From the NCBI GenBank assembly GCA_903821395.1, contig CAIJLJ010000142.1:1-48331 (forward strand): DNA of 48,331 nt. The letters run 5' to 3'. This stretch comes from an uncultured Solirubrobacterales bacterium. Lineage in GTDB: Bacteria; Actinomycetota; Thermoleophilia; Solirubrobacterales; Solirubrobacteraceae. The notes beneath the pieces were generated by a model that had not been told where the DNA came from, ran no database searches, and saw only the letters and a program-made list of their open reading frames with translations. Both the position numbers and the translations under genes were made by a program. How positions within the stretch are numbered: the stretch's first letter is position 1; every line of letters starts with the position of its first letter. Shown here one piece after another: positions 25,409 through 33,505 of this stretch.

Positions 25409-25415
25409 TACACTA
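25409..25415. promoter_or_regulatory. Possible bidirectional -10 element
   Basis: The seven bases TACACTA contain TACACT on plus (25409-25414) and TAGTGT on minus (25410-25415). Both match TANNNT, between the divergent tlpA-type operon and the helicase gene. One symmetric element could serve both directions. No clear -35 boxes are seen on either side. Confidence 0.3.
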
Positions 25416-25450
25416 CGAGGCACACTGCGTCTGTCTCACCTGCGAGGCTT

Positions 25451-25498
25451 CCAGTGTTCGCTCCGGGCGGTTCCCGGACTGGGGGAAGTGGCGCCAGT
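25451..25498 (+). promoter_or_regulatory. Structured leader candidate before the helicase gene
   Basis: CCAGT (25451-25455) can pair with ACTGG (25478-25482), and CCGGG (25463-25467) with CCCGG (25473-25477). This gives two stacked helices with a seven-base one-sided bulge. The same ACTGG can instead pair with a second CCAGT (25494-25498). Two mutually exclusive folds in a leader of about 130 bases resemble an attenuator or riboswitch. The stems are only 5 bp, so chance is a real alternative. Confidence 0.3.
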
Positions 25499-25537
25499 TC
25501 TTTGCGTTTCGTCCTACCTCTTCATTGCTGACGCAAG

Positions 25538-25552
25538 ATGGCTGATTCCTAA
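25538..25552 (+). other. Four-codon upstream ORF overlapping the helicase start
   Basis: ATG GCT GAT TCC TAA ends in TAATG, whose ATG is the helicase start. This arrangement permits termination-reinitiation. The helicase ATG itself has no Shine-Dalgarno sequence and no close -10 box. With only four codons there is no way to test coding potential, so it is noted as a possible leader peptide only. Confidence 0.25.
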
Positions 25553-28110
25553 TGGCCCAAGCGGCCGGACCGGTACCTACCGGCAAAGAGATAGAGCGCG
25601 CCGAAGCGTTCACGTTAGAAAAGTTCGTCTATCCGGGCGAAGAGACTGACGTTGCCCTAGCGCCGGGAACGCCGCGCGCCCGCGCCCTGCGCTACGCCCT
25701 CGACGAGCTGGATGCCGGGGCAAAACTTCCCTCGACGAAGTGGCGTCGCTCGTGGTCGCTGCTGCTCGGGCTGGAGCGCGTCCTCAGCGAAGAGGAGCCG
25801 CACCTAGCTGATGGCACAGTGCTTAACCCACATCAGGTGGATGCGCTCTCGGGCACGCTGACGGCGCTGCTGGCCGCTCGGATGAAGGTTGACGACCTTG
25901 ACATCGCAGAGCCCGTCTTTGACGTTGACCAAGGGGCTCCAGAGGAGGTTGTAGTAGACGACGAGGAGCTGGCGGCTGAGCTGGCGGCGCTCGACGAGGA
26001 GCACGAAGAGGACGAGGACGATGAAGGCGACGAGGTAATCGAGGAGATCGAAGTTGAGACCGATCTAATCGAATCGCCGGAGGGCACGGACGAGGACATT
26101 GACGCTGAAGCGCTCGATGATCCCAACGCCGACAAGCGCTTCTGGTTTGAGCACGCAACCGGCGCCGGCAAGACCGTCGCGGCGATGGGTTTTGTTGATG
26201 CCTCGCGCACCGGCGGGATCTTGATCCTCACGCACCGCCGCAACCTCGTCGATCAGTTCAACGAGGAGATCCGCACGCGCGGTTATGCCGACCGAATCTC
26301 TGGTCCGCTGCTCGGTGATGACGGTCTCGATCTCAGCGGCCCGGTGACCGTCGAGACCTACCAGTGGTTTGTTCGCCATGCCGGCAACATCTCGAGCGCC
26401 TACACAATCGTTATCTGCGATGAGGCCCACACCGCGCTGGGCGAGAAGACCAGCGCTGCGATCCGCGAGTGGACCGGCCCGGTCTTCATCGGGATGACGG
26501 CGACCGGTGCGCTGATCGCGCGCCACGTAACCGACCTCTTCCCCACCCAGACATCCCGCTTTGACCTTGCCCAGGCGGCTCGTCGCGGCGTTATCTCGCC
26601 GCTTCGCTGCCTGCGAATCCCGCCCGGCCCAGGTGTGCGGACGATCGCCAACGTGCCGCTTCGCAAAGGCGAGGTTGACGTTGAGTTTGACCAGGAGATG
26701 CTCGCTGAGCTGCTTGACCAAGGGCCATTCAACATGGCAATCGCAGACCTTTATAAGACGCGCTTCAACGGCGTTCCCGGCGTCGTCTACACCGCTGGCG
26801 TGCGCCACGCCTACAACGTTGCAGAGGCCTTCCGCAACCTCAACATCAAGGCCGAGGCCGTCTCTGGTGAGACGCCAAAGCGTGAGCTGGCTGAGATTCT
26901 CGCCCGCTATGAGGCCGGCGATATTGACGTTCTGGTCAACGCACAGCTGCTGGCCGAGGGTTGGAACAGCCCTCGCGCGACCGTCTGCATGCACCTCGCG
27001 CCGACCGCTTCAAAGCGGATCTACCAGCAGCGCGTTGGCCGCGTAACGCGCCGCCACCCTGGCAAAGAGGCCGGCGTCGTAGTCGACTTTGTCCATCCGG
27101 CAACCCGTCACGATGATCCCGTTGTGACGCTGCACTCATTGCTTGACCGCGACGTCTACCGCGGCGGTGCGATCGTCGTTGGCCCAGTCCGCCGCGGCCG
27201 CGGGCGCAGGGTACGTGTTGAACGGCGCGTGCTGCCGGTCACCCCGGGCGAAGAGCGGCGCCATGAAGTATTCGAGCGCGAGCTCTGGCGAATTGGCGTT
27301 GAAAATCTTGATTACGGCGAGCAGCACATGTGGGCCGCCTTGGCCGGCGCGCGCGTCGCGCCGAGCGGCTGGCGGCGGGCCCGCGCGATGTTGCAGTTTG
27401 ATCGCAGCGGCGAGCTGAAACGTCGCTTCCTGTTGACAGTTGTTGAACGCAACGATCACCCGGCGCTGCGGATTCGCGCGCTGCAGGAGATCGCTGCGCT
27501 GAAGGACCCTGAGGCATTCGATCTGGCCGTTGACATGATCGAGCCTTGGAATAAGGACCAGCGGCGCGAAGGAGCGAAGGTCTGCCTCCAGGCGCTGGCT
27601 GACAAGCGGATCGGCGGCCGCGACCAGGCAACCGGTTGGATCTGGCGCCTCGCTGACTACACGCGCGAGATGCACGAGCAGTACGCAGTTCAGCGCTGGC
27701 CTGAAACAAAACGCCTGCTTGGACTGCTCGTCAACTCCTCAGGTGCCGCCCACGCGCGCAACGCGCGCAAGCTCGTTCAAGCAATTCGAGAACAGGACCG
27801 TCGCCTCCAGGTAGCAATCCTCGCCTGCGCTGTTGCCCACACTCCAGAGGCCGAAGAGGTCTTGCGCGGAGCGCGCACGCGCCTGGCGCGTAAGCCCGGA
27901 TCTTGCTCGCGTGAACTGCTGCGCAATTTCCCGAAAGGCAAGGGTCGGCGCAAGCGCAGCCGTCGCCGCCGTTCGGGCGGCTCCGGTGCGGGAGCTCCAA
28001 ACCGCCAGCGGGGTAATCAGAAGGAGGGCGCTGCGCCGAGCGAAGCTAAATCCGACGAGCAGCCCTCGGGTGACGACGACGGCAACGCAGAGGATCAGGC
28101 CGCGGCTTAG
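25552..28110 (+). CDS. SF2 DEAH-type helicase with acidic insert and basic tail
   Basis: Nucleic-acid helicase of superfamily 2, 852 residues, with no named family I can assign. The Q-like motif LNPHQVDAL (91-99) is separated from the P-loop HATGAGKT (201-208) by about 85 residues, 40 of them Asp or Glu. In relatives the two motifs are normally close. Motif II is DEAH (290-293) and motif III is MTAT (315-318). The second RecA domain has VVYTAGVRHA (411-420), VNAQLLAEGWNSP (462-474) and motif VI QQRVGRVTR (492-500). About 330 further residues are helical, and the last 80 are Arg/Lys-rich then acidic. No methylase or nuclease gene is adjacent. It overlaps birA convergently by 4 bases. Confidence 0.85.
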   Translation: MAQAAGPVPTGKEIERAEAFTLEKFVYPGEETDVALAPGTPRARALRYALDELDAGAKLPSTKWRRSWSLLLGLERVLSEEEPHLADGTVLNPHQVDALSGTLTALLAARMKVDDLDIAEPVFDVDQGAPEEVVVDDEELAAELAALDEEHEEDEDDEGDEVIEEIEVETDLIESPEGTDEDIDAEALDDPNADKRFWFEHATGAGKTVAAMGFVDASRTGGILILTHRRNLVDQFNEEIRTRGYADRISGPLLGDDGLDLSGPVTVETYQWFVRHAGNISSAYTIVICDEAHTALGEKTSAAIREWTGPVFIGMTATGALIARHVTDLFPTQTSRFDLAQAARRGVISPLRCLRIPPGPGVRTIANVPLRKGEVDVEFDQEMLAELLDQGPFNMAIADLYKTRFNGVPGVVYTAGVRHAYNVAEAFRNLNIKAEAVSGETPKRELAEILARYEAGDIDVLVNAQLLAEGWNSPRATVCMHLAPTASKRIYQQRVGRVTRRHPGKEAGVVVDFVHPATRHDDPVVTLHSLLDRDVYRGGAIVVGPVRRGRGRRVRVERRVLPVTPGEERRHEVFERELWRIGVENLDYGEQHMWAALAGARVAPSGWRRARAMLQFDRSGELKRRFLLTVVERNDHPALRIRALQEIAALKDPEAFDLAVDMIEPWNKDQRREGAKVCLQALADKRIGGRDQATGWIWRLADYTREMHEQYAVQRWPETKRLLGLLVNSSGAAHARNARKLVQAIREQDRRLQVAILACAVAHTPEAEEVLRGARTRLARKPGSCSRELLRNFPKGKGRRKRSRRRRSGGSGAGAPNRQRGNQKEGAAPSEAKSDEQPSGDDDGNAEDQAAA

Positions 28111-28823
28111 TCCTCGGCGGCGGCGAGGTGTACCTCGCCAGCGTTCAGTTCAACCTGCGAACCATCTTCTAGGACCACCAGCAGCCCGCCGCTCTCGCTG
28201 ATGCCGCTCGCCGTGCCGCGCTGCTCAGAGTCGCCTGCAAGCCAACCAATCTCCTGGCCCGTGAGCGCGTCGCGGAGCTTCCAAGCCGCCAGCACCTGAT
28301 CGTTAGGGAGCCTCAGCGTTGATTCGATTGAGCTGACGAGCGCCTCAAGCAGCTGCGCTCGCTGATCACTCTCCAGCCCGAGCGTCGCAGAGCGGCTGCG
28401 CAGCTCATCGGGTAGCTGGTCGAGATCTAGCGCCGCATTTAGACCAACTCCGACGATCGCCCAGTCCTCCTGTGGGCGGCCTTCACAGAGGATCCCGGCA
28501 ACCTTCGCTTGCGGTTTGCCCGGCTCGCCAAGGAGAATGTCGTTCGGCCACTTGATCCGAGCAGCTGGGCCGCAGATCTCAGCGACGGAAATCGCGGCGA
28601 TCAACGGGAGCAGCTCTGGCGGCTGGCGCAGCAGCAACGAGACCAGTAGAGAACTCCCTGGCGGCGCGATCCAGTCGCGCCCTTGGCGGCCACGGCCACT
28701 GCTTTGGAAGTCGGCAGTTACGATCGTGCCGTGCGGCGCGCCGGCCCCGGCCAATTGCCGCGCACGGTTATTCGTCGAGTCAACCGAGCTCAGGTGCAGG
28801 TGCGGCGATCCAAGCGACCTCAT
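28107..28823 (-). CDS. birA: Biotin--[acetyl-CoA-carboxylase] ligase
   Basis: Activates biotin to biotinyl-AMP and attaches it to a lysine of biotin carrier proteins. The 238-residue protein lacks an N-terminal DNA-binding domain, so it is a class I ligase and not a repressor. Key parts are SVDSTNNRA near residue 15, the biotinyl-AMP loop GRGRQGR (43-49), KWPNDI with the catalytic Lys, and the KVAGIL strand. A small C-terminal SH3-like domain ends with VVLEDGSQVELNAGEV. It is the last gene of the long heme/ccm/moa operon, overlapping the SAM hydrolase gene by 4 bases, and its stop interlocks with the helicase stop (TTAG). Confidence 0.95.
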   Translation of the reverse strand: MRSLGSPHLHLSSVDSTNNRARQLAGAGAPHGTIVTADFQSSGRGRQGRDWIAPPGSSLLVSLLLRQPPELLPLIAAISVAEICGPAARIKWPNDILLGEPGKPQAKVAGILCEGRPQEDWAIVGVGLNAALDLDQLPDELRSRSATLGLESDQRAQLLEALVSSIESTLRLPNDQVLAAWKLRDALTGQEIGWLAGDSEQRGTASGISESGGLLVVLEDGSQVELNAGEVHLAAAED

Positions 28824-29623
28824 CGGGGAGTGATGGAGACCTCGTCGTCGATCACCAAGTTGAGCAGCTCGGCGGCCGAGCCGCGGTTAACGGCCACCGC
28901 CAAAGAGCGGTAGGCGTCCTCGTAAACGAGCAGGTCGCCGCTTGGTACGTCGATGTAGCTAGTTACGTACGGTGCGTCGTGGCCGTTGACCGAAAGCAGT
29001 TGCCCAAGCCGTAGGCCAAAGGCGGCAAGCTCCTCGTGCTCGACGTCGAGTGTGACGTTGCCGAAGGTGTCGATCGTCAGCGCGTGGGCGATCAGCTGGT
29101 CGTCTTCGGCGCGAGCGAGTGGCATCTCGAGCACGACCACCTCATCGGGGTCTAGTGGTGTGCCGCAGTCGGCGATGTGGCCGCCGGCTGCGATGTAGCC
29201 CGCTACCGGAGCGAAGATGTCACGGCCGTGGAATGTTGCGGCGGTTGGCTCGAGCCGCTGCGGCGTGCCGGAGATATCGACCGCCTCGACGATGCCACCG
29301 AAGCGCTGCGCGGCAAGCGAGATCAAGCCGTTATCTGGCGCGACGAAGATTCGGTCCTCGTCGGCTGTGCGCACCGCGATGCCACGCCTAGACCCGCCGA
29401 CCTGCGGGTCTACGACCGCAAGGTGAACCCCGGCCGGGAAGTAGGGCAGTGAGCGACGCAGAATCAAGGCGCCGGTGCGAATGTCGTGGCGCTCAATTCC
29501 GTGGGTGAGGTCGAGGATTCGGCTCTGCGGCGCTCGCTCAGCGATCACGGCATGGCAGACGCCGACGTACTCGTCGTCGTAGCCGTAGTCGGTGAGGAAG
29601 GTGACTGGGCGCGCGATTCCCAC
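28820..29623 (-). CDS. SAM hydrolase / hydroxide adenosyltransferase (DUF62)
   Basis: Family that uses water to split S-adenosylmethionine into adenosine and methionine; halogenases form a related branch. The 267 residues show TDYGYDDEYVG (11-21), DLTHGI (38-43), VVDPQVGGSRRG (71-82), APDNGL (95-100) and FHGRDIFAP (131-139). The triad expected in the hydrolase branch, Asp-Arg-His, fits D72, R79 and H132. The usual Gly in VVDPGVG is Gln here. There is no sign of the halogenase-specific insertion. It sits 9 bases after cobA-hemD, whose CobA part consumes SAM, and overlaps birA by 4 bases. Its physiological role in this operon is unknown. Confidence 0.88.
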   Translation of the reverse strand: MGIARPVTFLTDYGYDDEYVGVCHAVIAERAPQSRILDLTHGIERHDIRTGALILRRSLPYFPAGVHLAVVDPQVGGSRRGIAVRTADEDRIFVAPDNGLISLAAQRFGGIVEAVDISGTPQRLEPTAATFHGRDIFAPVAGYIAAGGHIADCGTPLDPDEVVVLEMPLARAEDDQLIAHALTIDTFGNVTLDVEHEELAAFGLRLGQLLSVNGHDAPYVTSYIDVPSGDLLVYEDAYRSLAVAVNRGSAAELLNLVIDDEVSITPR

Positions 29624-29632
29624 CGAGCGAAC

Positions 29633-31102
29633 CTACCTTGTTGCGGCATCGGCGATCAGCGCCGCAACTAGGCCGTCAGGCGTGTGCTCACTCGCCTCGA
29701 TCGCCGGCTCGTAGCCAAGCTCGCGTAGTTGCTCGCTCGTGACCGGCCCGATTGAAACGAGCCGTGGCCCGTCAAGCGTCCCTGCTGCCTCCTGAAAGAA
29801 GCGGGCGGAGGATGCCGAGGTGAAGGTTGCGTAGTCGGCTCCGAGTGCGTCGGCGCGTGCTGCATCGCTAAGCGGCTCGGCAACCGTGCGGTAGAGCGCC
29901 AGCACGTCAACCTCGGCGCCACGGTCGCGCAGCGCGTCAGGGAGCACGTCGCGCGCCTCTTCGGCCCGCGCAATCAGGACGCGCTCAAATGCGACGTCGG
30001 TCAGCGCTTCAACGAGAGCTTCGGCAATCGAGCGATCGGGTACGACGTCGGCCTTGATCCCATGCGCGAGCAAGGCGCGCGCGGTGCCCGGTCCGATCGC
30101 CGCGACCGTCAGCCCCGCTAGGTCGCGCGCGTCGCCGAGCGCCGCAAAGAGCTGCTCGACGCCGTTCGGGCTGGTCAGGCAGAGCAGGTCGTAGTTTCCT
30201 AGGTCGGGTAGCTCGGGGTTGAGCGGTTCGATCTTGATCGCCGGTGCTTCGACCACTTCGGCGCCGAGCGCGCTGAGCCGCGCTGCCAGTGCACTGGCCT
30301 GGGCACGGGCGCGTGTTACGGCGATTGTCCTCCCGGCCAGTGGCCGCGCCGCACTGCGCCAGCCAATCTGTTCGCCGAGCGCTGCAACGTCCCCGATCAC
30401 GCTGATCGCCGGCGCTTTGATCTCATTCTCGCTGGCGATCTGCGCGATCGTCTCAAGCGTGCCGACGACCTCGCGCTGTGCAGGGAACGTGCCGCGCTCG
30501 ATCACCGCAGCGGCCTGATCAGCAGGGCGGCCACCTTCGATCAGCTGCTCTGCAATCCGGCCGAGGCTGCGCACGCCCATGTAGAAAACGAGCGTGCCGG
30601 GGAAGGCGGCTAGCGCCGGCCAGTCGATCTGCGTCTCTGGCTTGTCTGGGTTCTCATGGCCTGTGACGAAGGCGACGGCGCTCGAGACGCCGCGCTGCGT
30701 CACCGGAATGCCGGCATAGGCCGATGCGGCGATTCCGGCCGTCACGCCCGGCACCACTTCGACTGCGATCCCGCGCTCAAGGCAGGCGATCGCTTCTTCT
30801 CCGCCGCGGCCGAAAACGAATGGGTCACCGCCTTTGAGCCTTACGACGCTGCGCCCAGCTAAGGCGTGTTCGATTATTAGCTCGTTCGTCACCTCTTGAG
30901 GAACCTGCTTGCCGCCGCCAATCTTGCCGACGTCAATCAGCTCAGCGTCGTCGCGGGCGCCATCGAGAGCGCGCGGACCGATCAGCTGATCGTGGAGGAT
31001 CACGTCGGCGCTGGCCAGCAGCTCGGCGCCGCGCAGAGTAATGAGCGCTTCATCGCCGGGCCCTGCGCCGACGAGGTAGACGGTTCCGGAAACAGCGCTC
31101 AT
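29633..31102 (-). CDS. cobA-hemD: Uroporphyrinogen-III methyltransferase / uroporphyrinogen-III synthase fusion
   Basis: A two-domain tetrapyrrole enzyme of 489 residues. Residues about 1-248 are the SAM-dependent CobA/SUMT domain: VGAGPGDEALITLRG near the start, LKGGDPFVFGRGGEE (88-102) and PGVTAGIAASAYAGIP. This part makes precorrin-2. Residues about 253-489 are the HemD domain, which cyclises hydroxymethylbilane with inversion of ring D. It has the GRTIAVTRARAQASAL start, a TSPNGVEQLF block and YATFTSASSARFF. CobA-HemD fusions are common in Actinomycetota. It overlaps hemC by 4 bases. Confidence 0.94.
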   Translation of the reverse strand: MSAVSGTVYLVGAGPGDEALITLRGAELLASADVILHDQLIGPRALDGARDDAELIDVGKIGGGKQVPQEVTNELIIEHALAGRSVVRLKGGDPFVFGRGGEEAIACLERGIAVEVVPGVTAGIAASAYAGIPVTQRGVSSAVAFVTGHENPDKPETQIDWPALAAFPGTLVFYMGVRSLGRIAEQLIEGGRPADQAAAVIERGTFPAQREVVGTLETIAQIASENEIKAPAISVIGDVAALGEQIGWRSAARPLAGRTIAVTRARAQASALAARLSALGAEVVEAPAIKIEPLNPELPDLGNYDLLCLTSPNGVEQLFAALGDARDLAGLTVAAIGPGTARALLAHGIKADVVPDRSIAEALVEALTDVAFERVLIARAEEARDVLPDALRDRGAEVDVLALYRTVAEPLSDAARADALGADYATFTSASSARFFQEAAGTLDGPRLVSIGPVTSEQLRELGYEPAIEASEHTPDGLVAALIADAATR

Positions 31103-31965
31103 CGGCCCAGCACCTCCGCTGCACCGCTGGCTAAGAGTCGGTTTCCGACCTCATGGCCAAGAGCTTCGGCGCCGCTGTAGCCGTCGCTGGTTGTGAGCTG
31201 ATCTCGCAGCCAGGCCGAGCCGTCGATCCGGCCTACGAACGCCGTCAGCGTCATCGCCTGGCCGTCGGTTGTCGCGTGGGCGCCTACCGGCGTGTGGCAG
31301 TCGGCCTCCAGCACTTCGATCAATGCTCTCTCTGCGCTGAGGCAGTGGTGCGTGGCTTCGTCGTCGAGCGCGGCGGCCAGCGCGATTGAGTCGACGTCAC
31401 CTTCGCGGGCGGTGATCGCCAGCGTTCCTTGCCCGGCTGCGGGGACCAGCCGGTCGAGCAGCTCTCCGGCTTCGTCTGCGCGGCCTAGCCGCTCAAGCCC
31501 TGCGAGTGCGATCACGATCGCCTCGTAAGCGTCACCTTCGAGTGCCGCCAATCTCGTATCAACGTTGCCGCGGAGCTCGATGATCTCAAGGTCGTCGCGC
31601 AGAGCGCGCAGCTGCGCTGCGCGTCGCAGCGAACTAGTGCCGACTCGCGCTCCGTGAGGCAGTTCGTCCAGTGACCCGGCGCCGCAGAGGGCGTCGAATG
31701 GGTTGGCACGCGCCGGGGTTGCGGCAATCACGATCCCGTCAGCGAGCTTCGCCGGCAGGTCCTTGGCCGAGTGGACCGCCAGCTCAACGCGACCATCGAG
31801 CAATGCTTCGTCTAGCTCACGGACCCAGCGCTCTTTGTCGTCGCTGGCGTCGAAGCTGCGGTCGCCTGAGGTTGTGATCGTCTCTAACTCGGCTCCATCA
31901 ATCGCTGCAGCAACTGTTCCCGCCTGCGCCAGCGCCAATGCGCTGCCACGGGTCCCTAACTTCAC
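31099..31965 (-). CDS. hemC: Hydroxymethylbilane synthase (porphobilinogen deaminase)
   Basis: Joins four porphobilinogens to hydroxymethylbilane on a dipyrromethane cofactor. The 288 residues start with LGTRGSALALAQA and contain LAVHSAKDLP (62-71), VGTSSLRRAAQL (108-119) and RGNVDTRL (132-139). AAGQGTLAI and the cofactor-attachment Cys C223 in ADCHTPVGAHA complete the set. It is slightly shorter than the usual 300-310 because of a compact C-terminus. Four-base overlaps with hemA upstream and cobA-hemD downstream imply coupled translation. Confidence 0.96.
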   Translation of the reverse strand: MKLGTRGSALALAQAGTVAAAIDGAELETITTSGDRSFDASDDKERWVRELDEALLDGRVELAVHSAKDLPAKLADGIVIAATPARANPFDALCGAGSLDELPHGARVGTSSLRRAAQLRALRDDLEIIELRGNVDTRLAALEGDAYEAIVIALAGLERLGRADEAGELLDRLVPAAGQGTLAITAREGDVDSIALAAALDDEATHHCLSAERALIEVLEADCHTPVGAHATTDGQAMTLTAFVGRIDGSAWLRDQLTTSDGYSGAEALGHEVGNRLLASGAAEVLGR

Positions 31966-33317
31966 GACTCGCGCCGCAGCGGGCGGACCTCCGCGGCCTG
32001 GCCGAAGTCGGTGTCAGCGGCAGCGGCGCTCGCTCCTGCAGCCTCTTCTGGGACTTCATCGAGGCCAAAGAGTTCGCGCAGCACGGCGATTCGGCCGTGG
32101 CCGCCGCCCTGCTCCAACGCTTTGGTCCGGATTGTCGGCTCGTGCAGCAGCCTCTGCATCACGGCGCGGGCAATCGCTTCGACTCGAACCACATCGCGCG
32201 ATGAGGCGCTCTCCCAGCGGCCATCATTCTCGGCCAAAACCTGTTCAACGATCGACGAGCCATGCTCGCGCAGAGCAGCGATTGTGGGCGTTGCTCCCTG
32301 CTGAGCCATCCAGCCGGAGAAGCGGTCGATCTCATCCTCGATAATTTCGCAGGCATGCTCACGCTCACCTTCGCGGACCTGCAAGTTGCGAGCTGCGGCA
32401 CTCTGAAGATCATCCATGTTTAGAACTCGTACGCCGGGGATCTCGTCGCAGCCGTCCTCGATGTCGCGCGGCACTGCGATGTCGATCAGCAGCAGTGCTC
32501 GGCCGTCGCGAGCCTCCATCATCATCTCCAACTCGTTGACGCCGATAATCGGATGAGGCGATGAGGTCGAGGCGACGACGATGTCGGCGTCGATGATCCG
32601 TTGCGGCAGCTCTTCGAGTAATCCGACGTCACCACCGAAGCGGGCCGCCAGCTCGCGTGCGCGTTCAATCCTGCGGTTAGCGACGAACATCGTCGTTACT
32701 CCTTGCTCGCTAAGTGCGCGGGCAGTTAGCTCAGCTGTTTCGCCAGCGCCGATTACGACAACCCTGCTCTGGCTCAGGTCGCCGACCGTCTCTTCGGCAA
32801 GCGCAACGGCAATCGACGGGATGCTTACACGCGCCGTACCGAGCGCGGTTTCGCTACGCACCCGCTTGCCGGCCTGGAGTGATGCGCGGAAGAGGCGGTT
32901 GGTGAAGGGCCCGGTAGTGCCCGCGGCGAGCCCCGCTTCATAGGAGCGTCGGACCTGACCTTGGATCTCGTTCTCGCCGACGATCATCGAATCGAGGCCG
33001 GAAGTTACGCGGAAGAGGTGACGCGCGGCATCACAGTTGCGCGGCGAGTAAACGATGTCGACGAGCTCAGTTGGCCGGATCCCCGCCCGTGCTGCAAGTT
33101 TGCCGAGCAGCACGCTCTCGGCGTCCACTGAGTTACGCGCAACGATGTAGACCTCGGTCCGGTTGCAGGTTGAGATCACAACCGCCTCACGAAGTTCTTC
33201 GCTGGCGACCAGCTCGCGCACGAACCGTTCAGCCTCAATCTCAGTAAATGCGACGCGCTCGCGCAGCGCGACCGGCGCTGTTTTGTGCGAGATGCCGATT
33301 GCCAGTAGCTCGCTCAC
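31962..33317 (-). CDS. hemA: Glutamyl-tRNA reductase
   Basis: First committed step of the C5 heme pathway: reduces glutamyl-tRNA to glutamate-1-semialdehyde. The 451-residue enzyme has the N-terminal catalytic domain with C51 in STCNRTEVY and the SGLDSMIVGENEIQGQVR block. The NADPH-binding domain has VIGAGETAELTARAL and FVANRRIERA. The dimerisation helix follows residue 320. An Ala-rich tail of about 30 residues ends the protein. The glutamate-semialdehyde aminotransferase (hemL) and hemB partners are not in the window. It overlaps the CcmD-like and hemC genes by 4 bases each. Confidence 0.97.
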   Translation of the reverse strand: MSELLAIGISHKTAPVALRERVAFTEIEAERFVRELVASEELREAVVISTCNRTEVYIVARNSVDAESVLLGKLAARAGIRPTELVDIVYSPRNCDAARHLFRVTSGLDSMIVGENEIQGQVRRSYEAGLAAGTTGPFTNRLFRASLQAGKRVRSETALGTARVSIPSIAVALAEETVGDLSQSRVVVIGAGETAELTARALSEQGVTTMFVANRRIERARELAARFGGDVGLLEELPQRIIDADIVVASTSSPHPIIGVNELEMMMEARDGRALLLIDIAVPRDIEDGCDEIPGVRVLNMDDLQSAAARNLQVREGEREHACEIIEDEIDRFSGWMAQQGATPTIAALREHGSSIVEQVLAENDGRWESASSRDVVRVEAIARAVMQRLLHEPTIRTKALEQGGGHGRIAVLRELFGLDEVPEEAAGASAAAADTDFGQAAEVRPLRRES

Positions 33318-33505
33318 TGGCTACTCGCTTCGCCGTCGGCTTTGCTGGCCGTCCGCTGCTGTGACTGGACCAAGAGCTCCGCCAGCTCACGCTCAACGCG
33401 CGCGGCGCGGATAGCCATGATCACGATGTAGATCAGCAGGATGAAAAGAAAGACGAGGTAGGCGGCGGCGACGTAGCCGGTGTTGGGCGGCAGCGTGTTG
33501 CTCAT
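33314..33505 (-). CDS. ccmD: CcmD-like small membrane protein
   Basis: A 63-residue protein with one transmembrane helix (about 11-32) led by NTGYVAAAYLVF and followed by a basic/helical RAARVERELAEL segment. That is the CcmD plan: a small subunit that helps release holo-CcmE from the CcmABC heme exporter. The sequence family is poorly conserved, so position counts: it lies directly after ccmC with a 4-base overlap and before hemA with another. Confidence 0.8.
   Translation of the reverse strand: MSNTLPPNTGYVAAAYLVFLFILLIYIVIMAIRAARVERELAELLVQSQQRTASKADGEASSQ

Noticed and set aside
26065-26994. 309-codon open frame antisense to the helicase gene
   Set aside because: It lies wholly opposite conserved helicase motifs, has no recognisable domain, and is expected from GC-rich codon bias.
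25552-28110. Helicase as part of a restriction or defence island
   Set aside because: Neighbours are housekeeping genes (biotin ligase, thioredoxin-like, dtd) and no nuclease, methylase or mobile element is present.
28820-29623. Fluorinase/chlorinase instead of SAM hydrolase
   Set aside because: The hydrolase-type Asp-Arg-His set is present, the protein is of hydrolase length, and no extra loop typical of the halogenase branch is seen.
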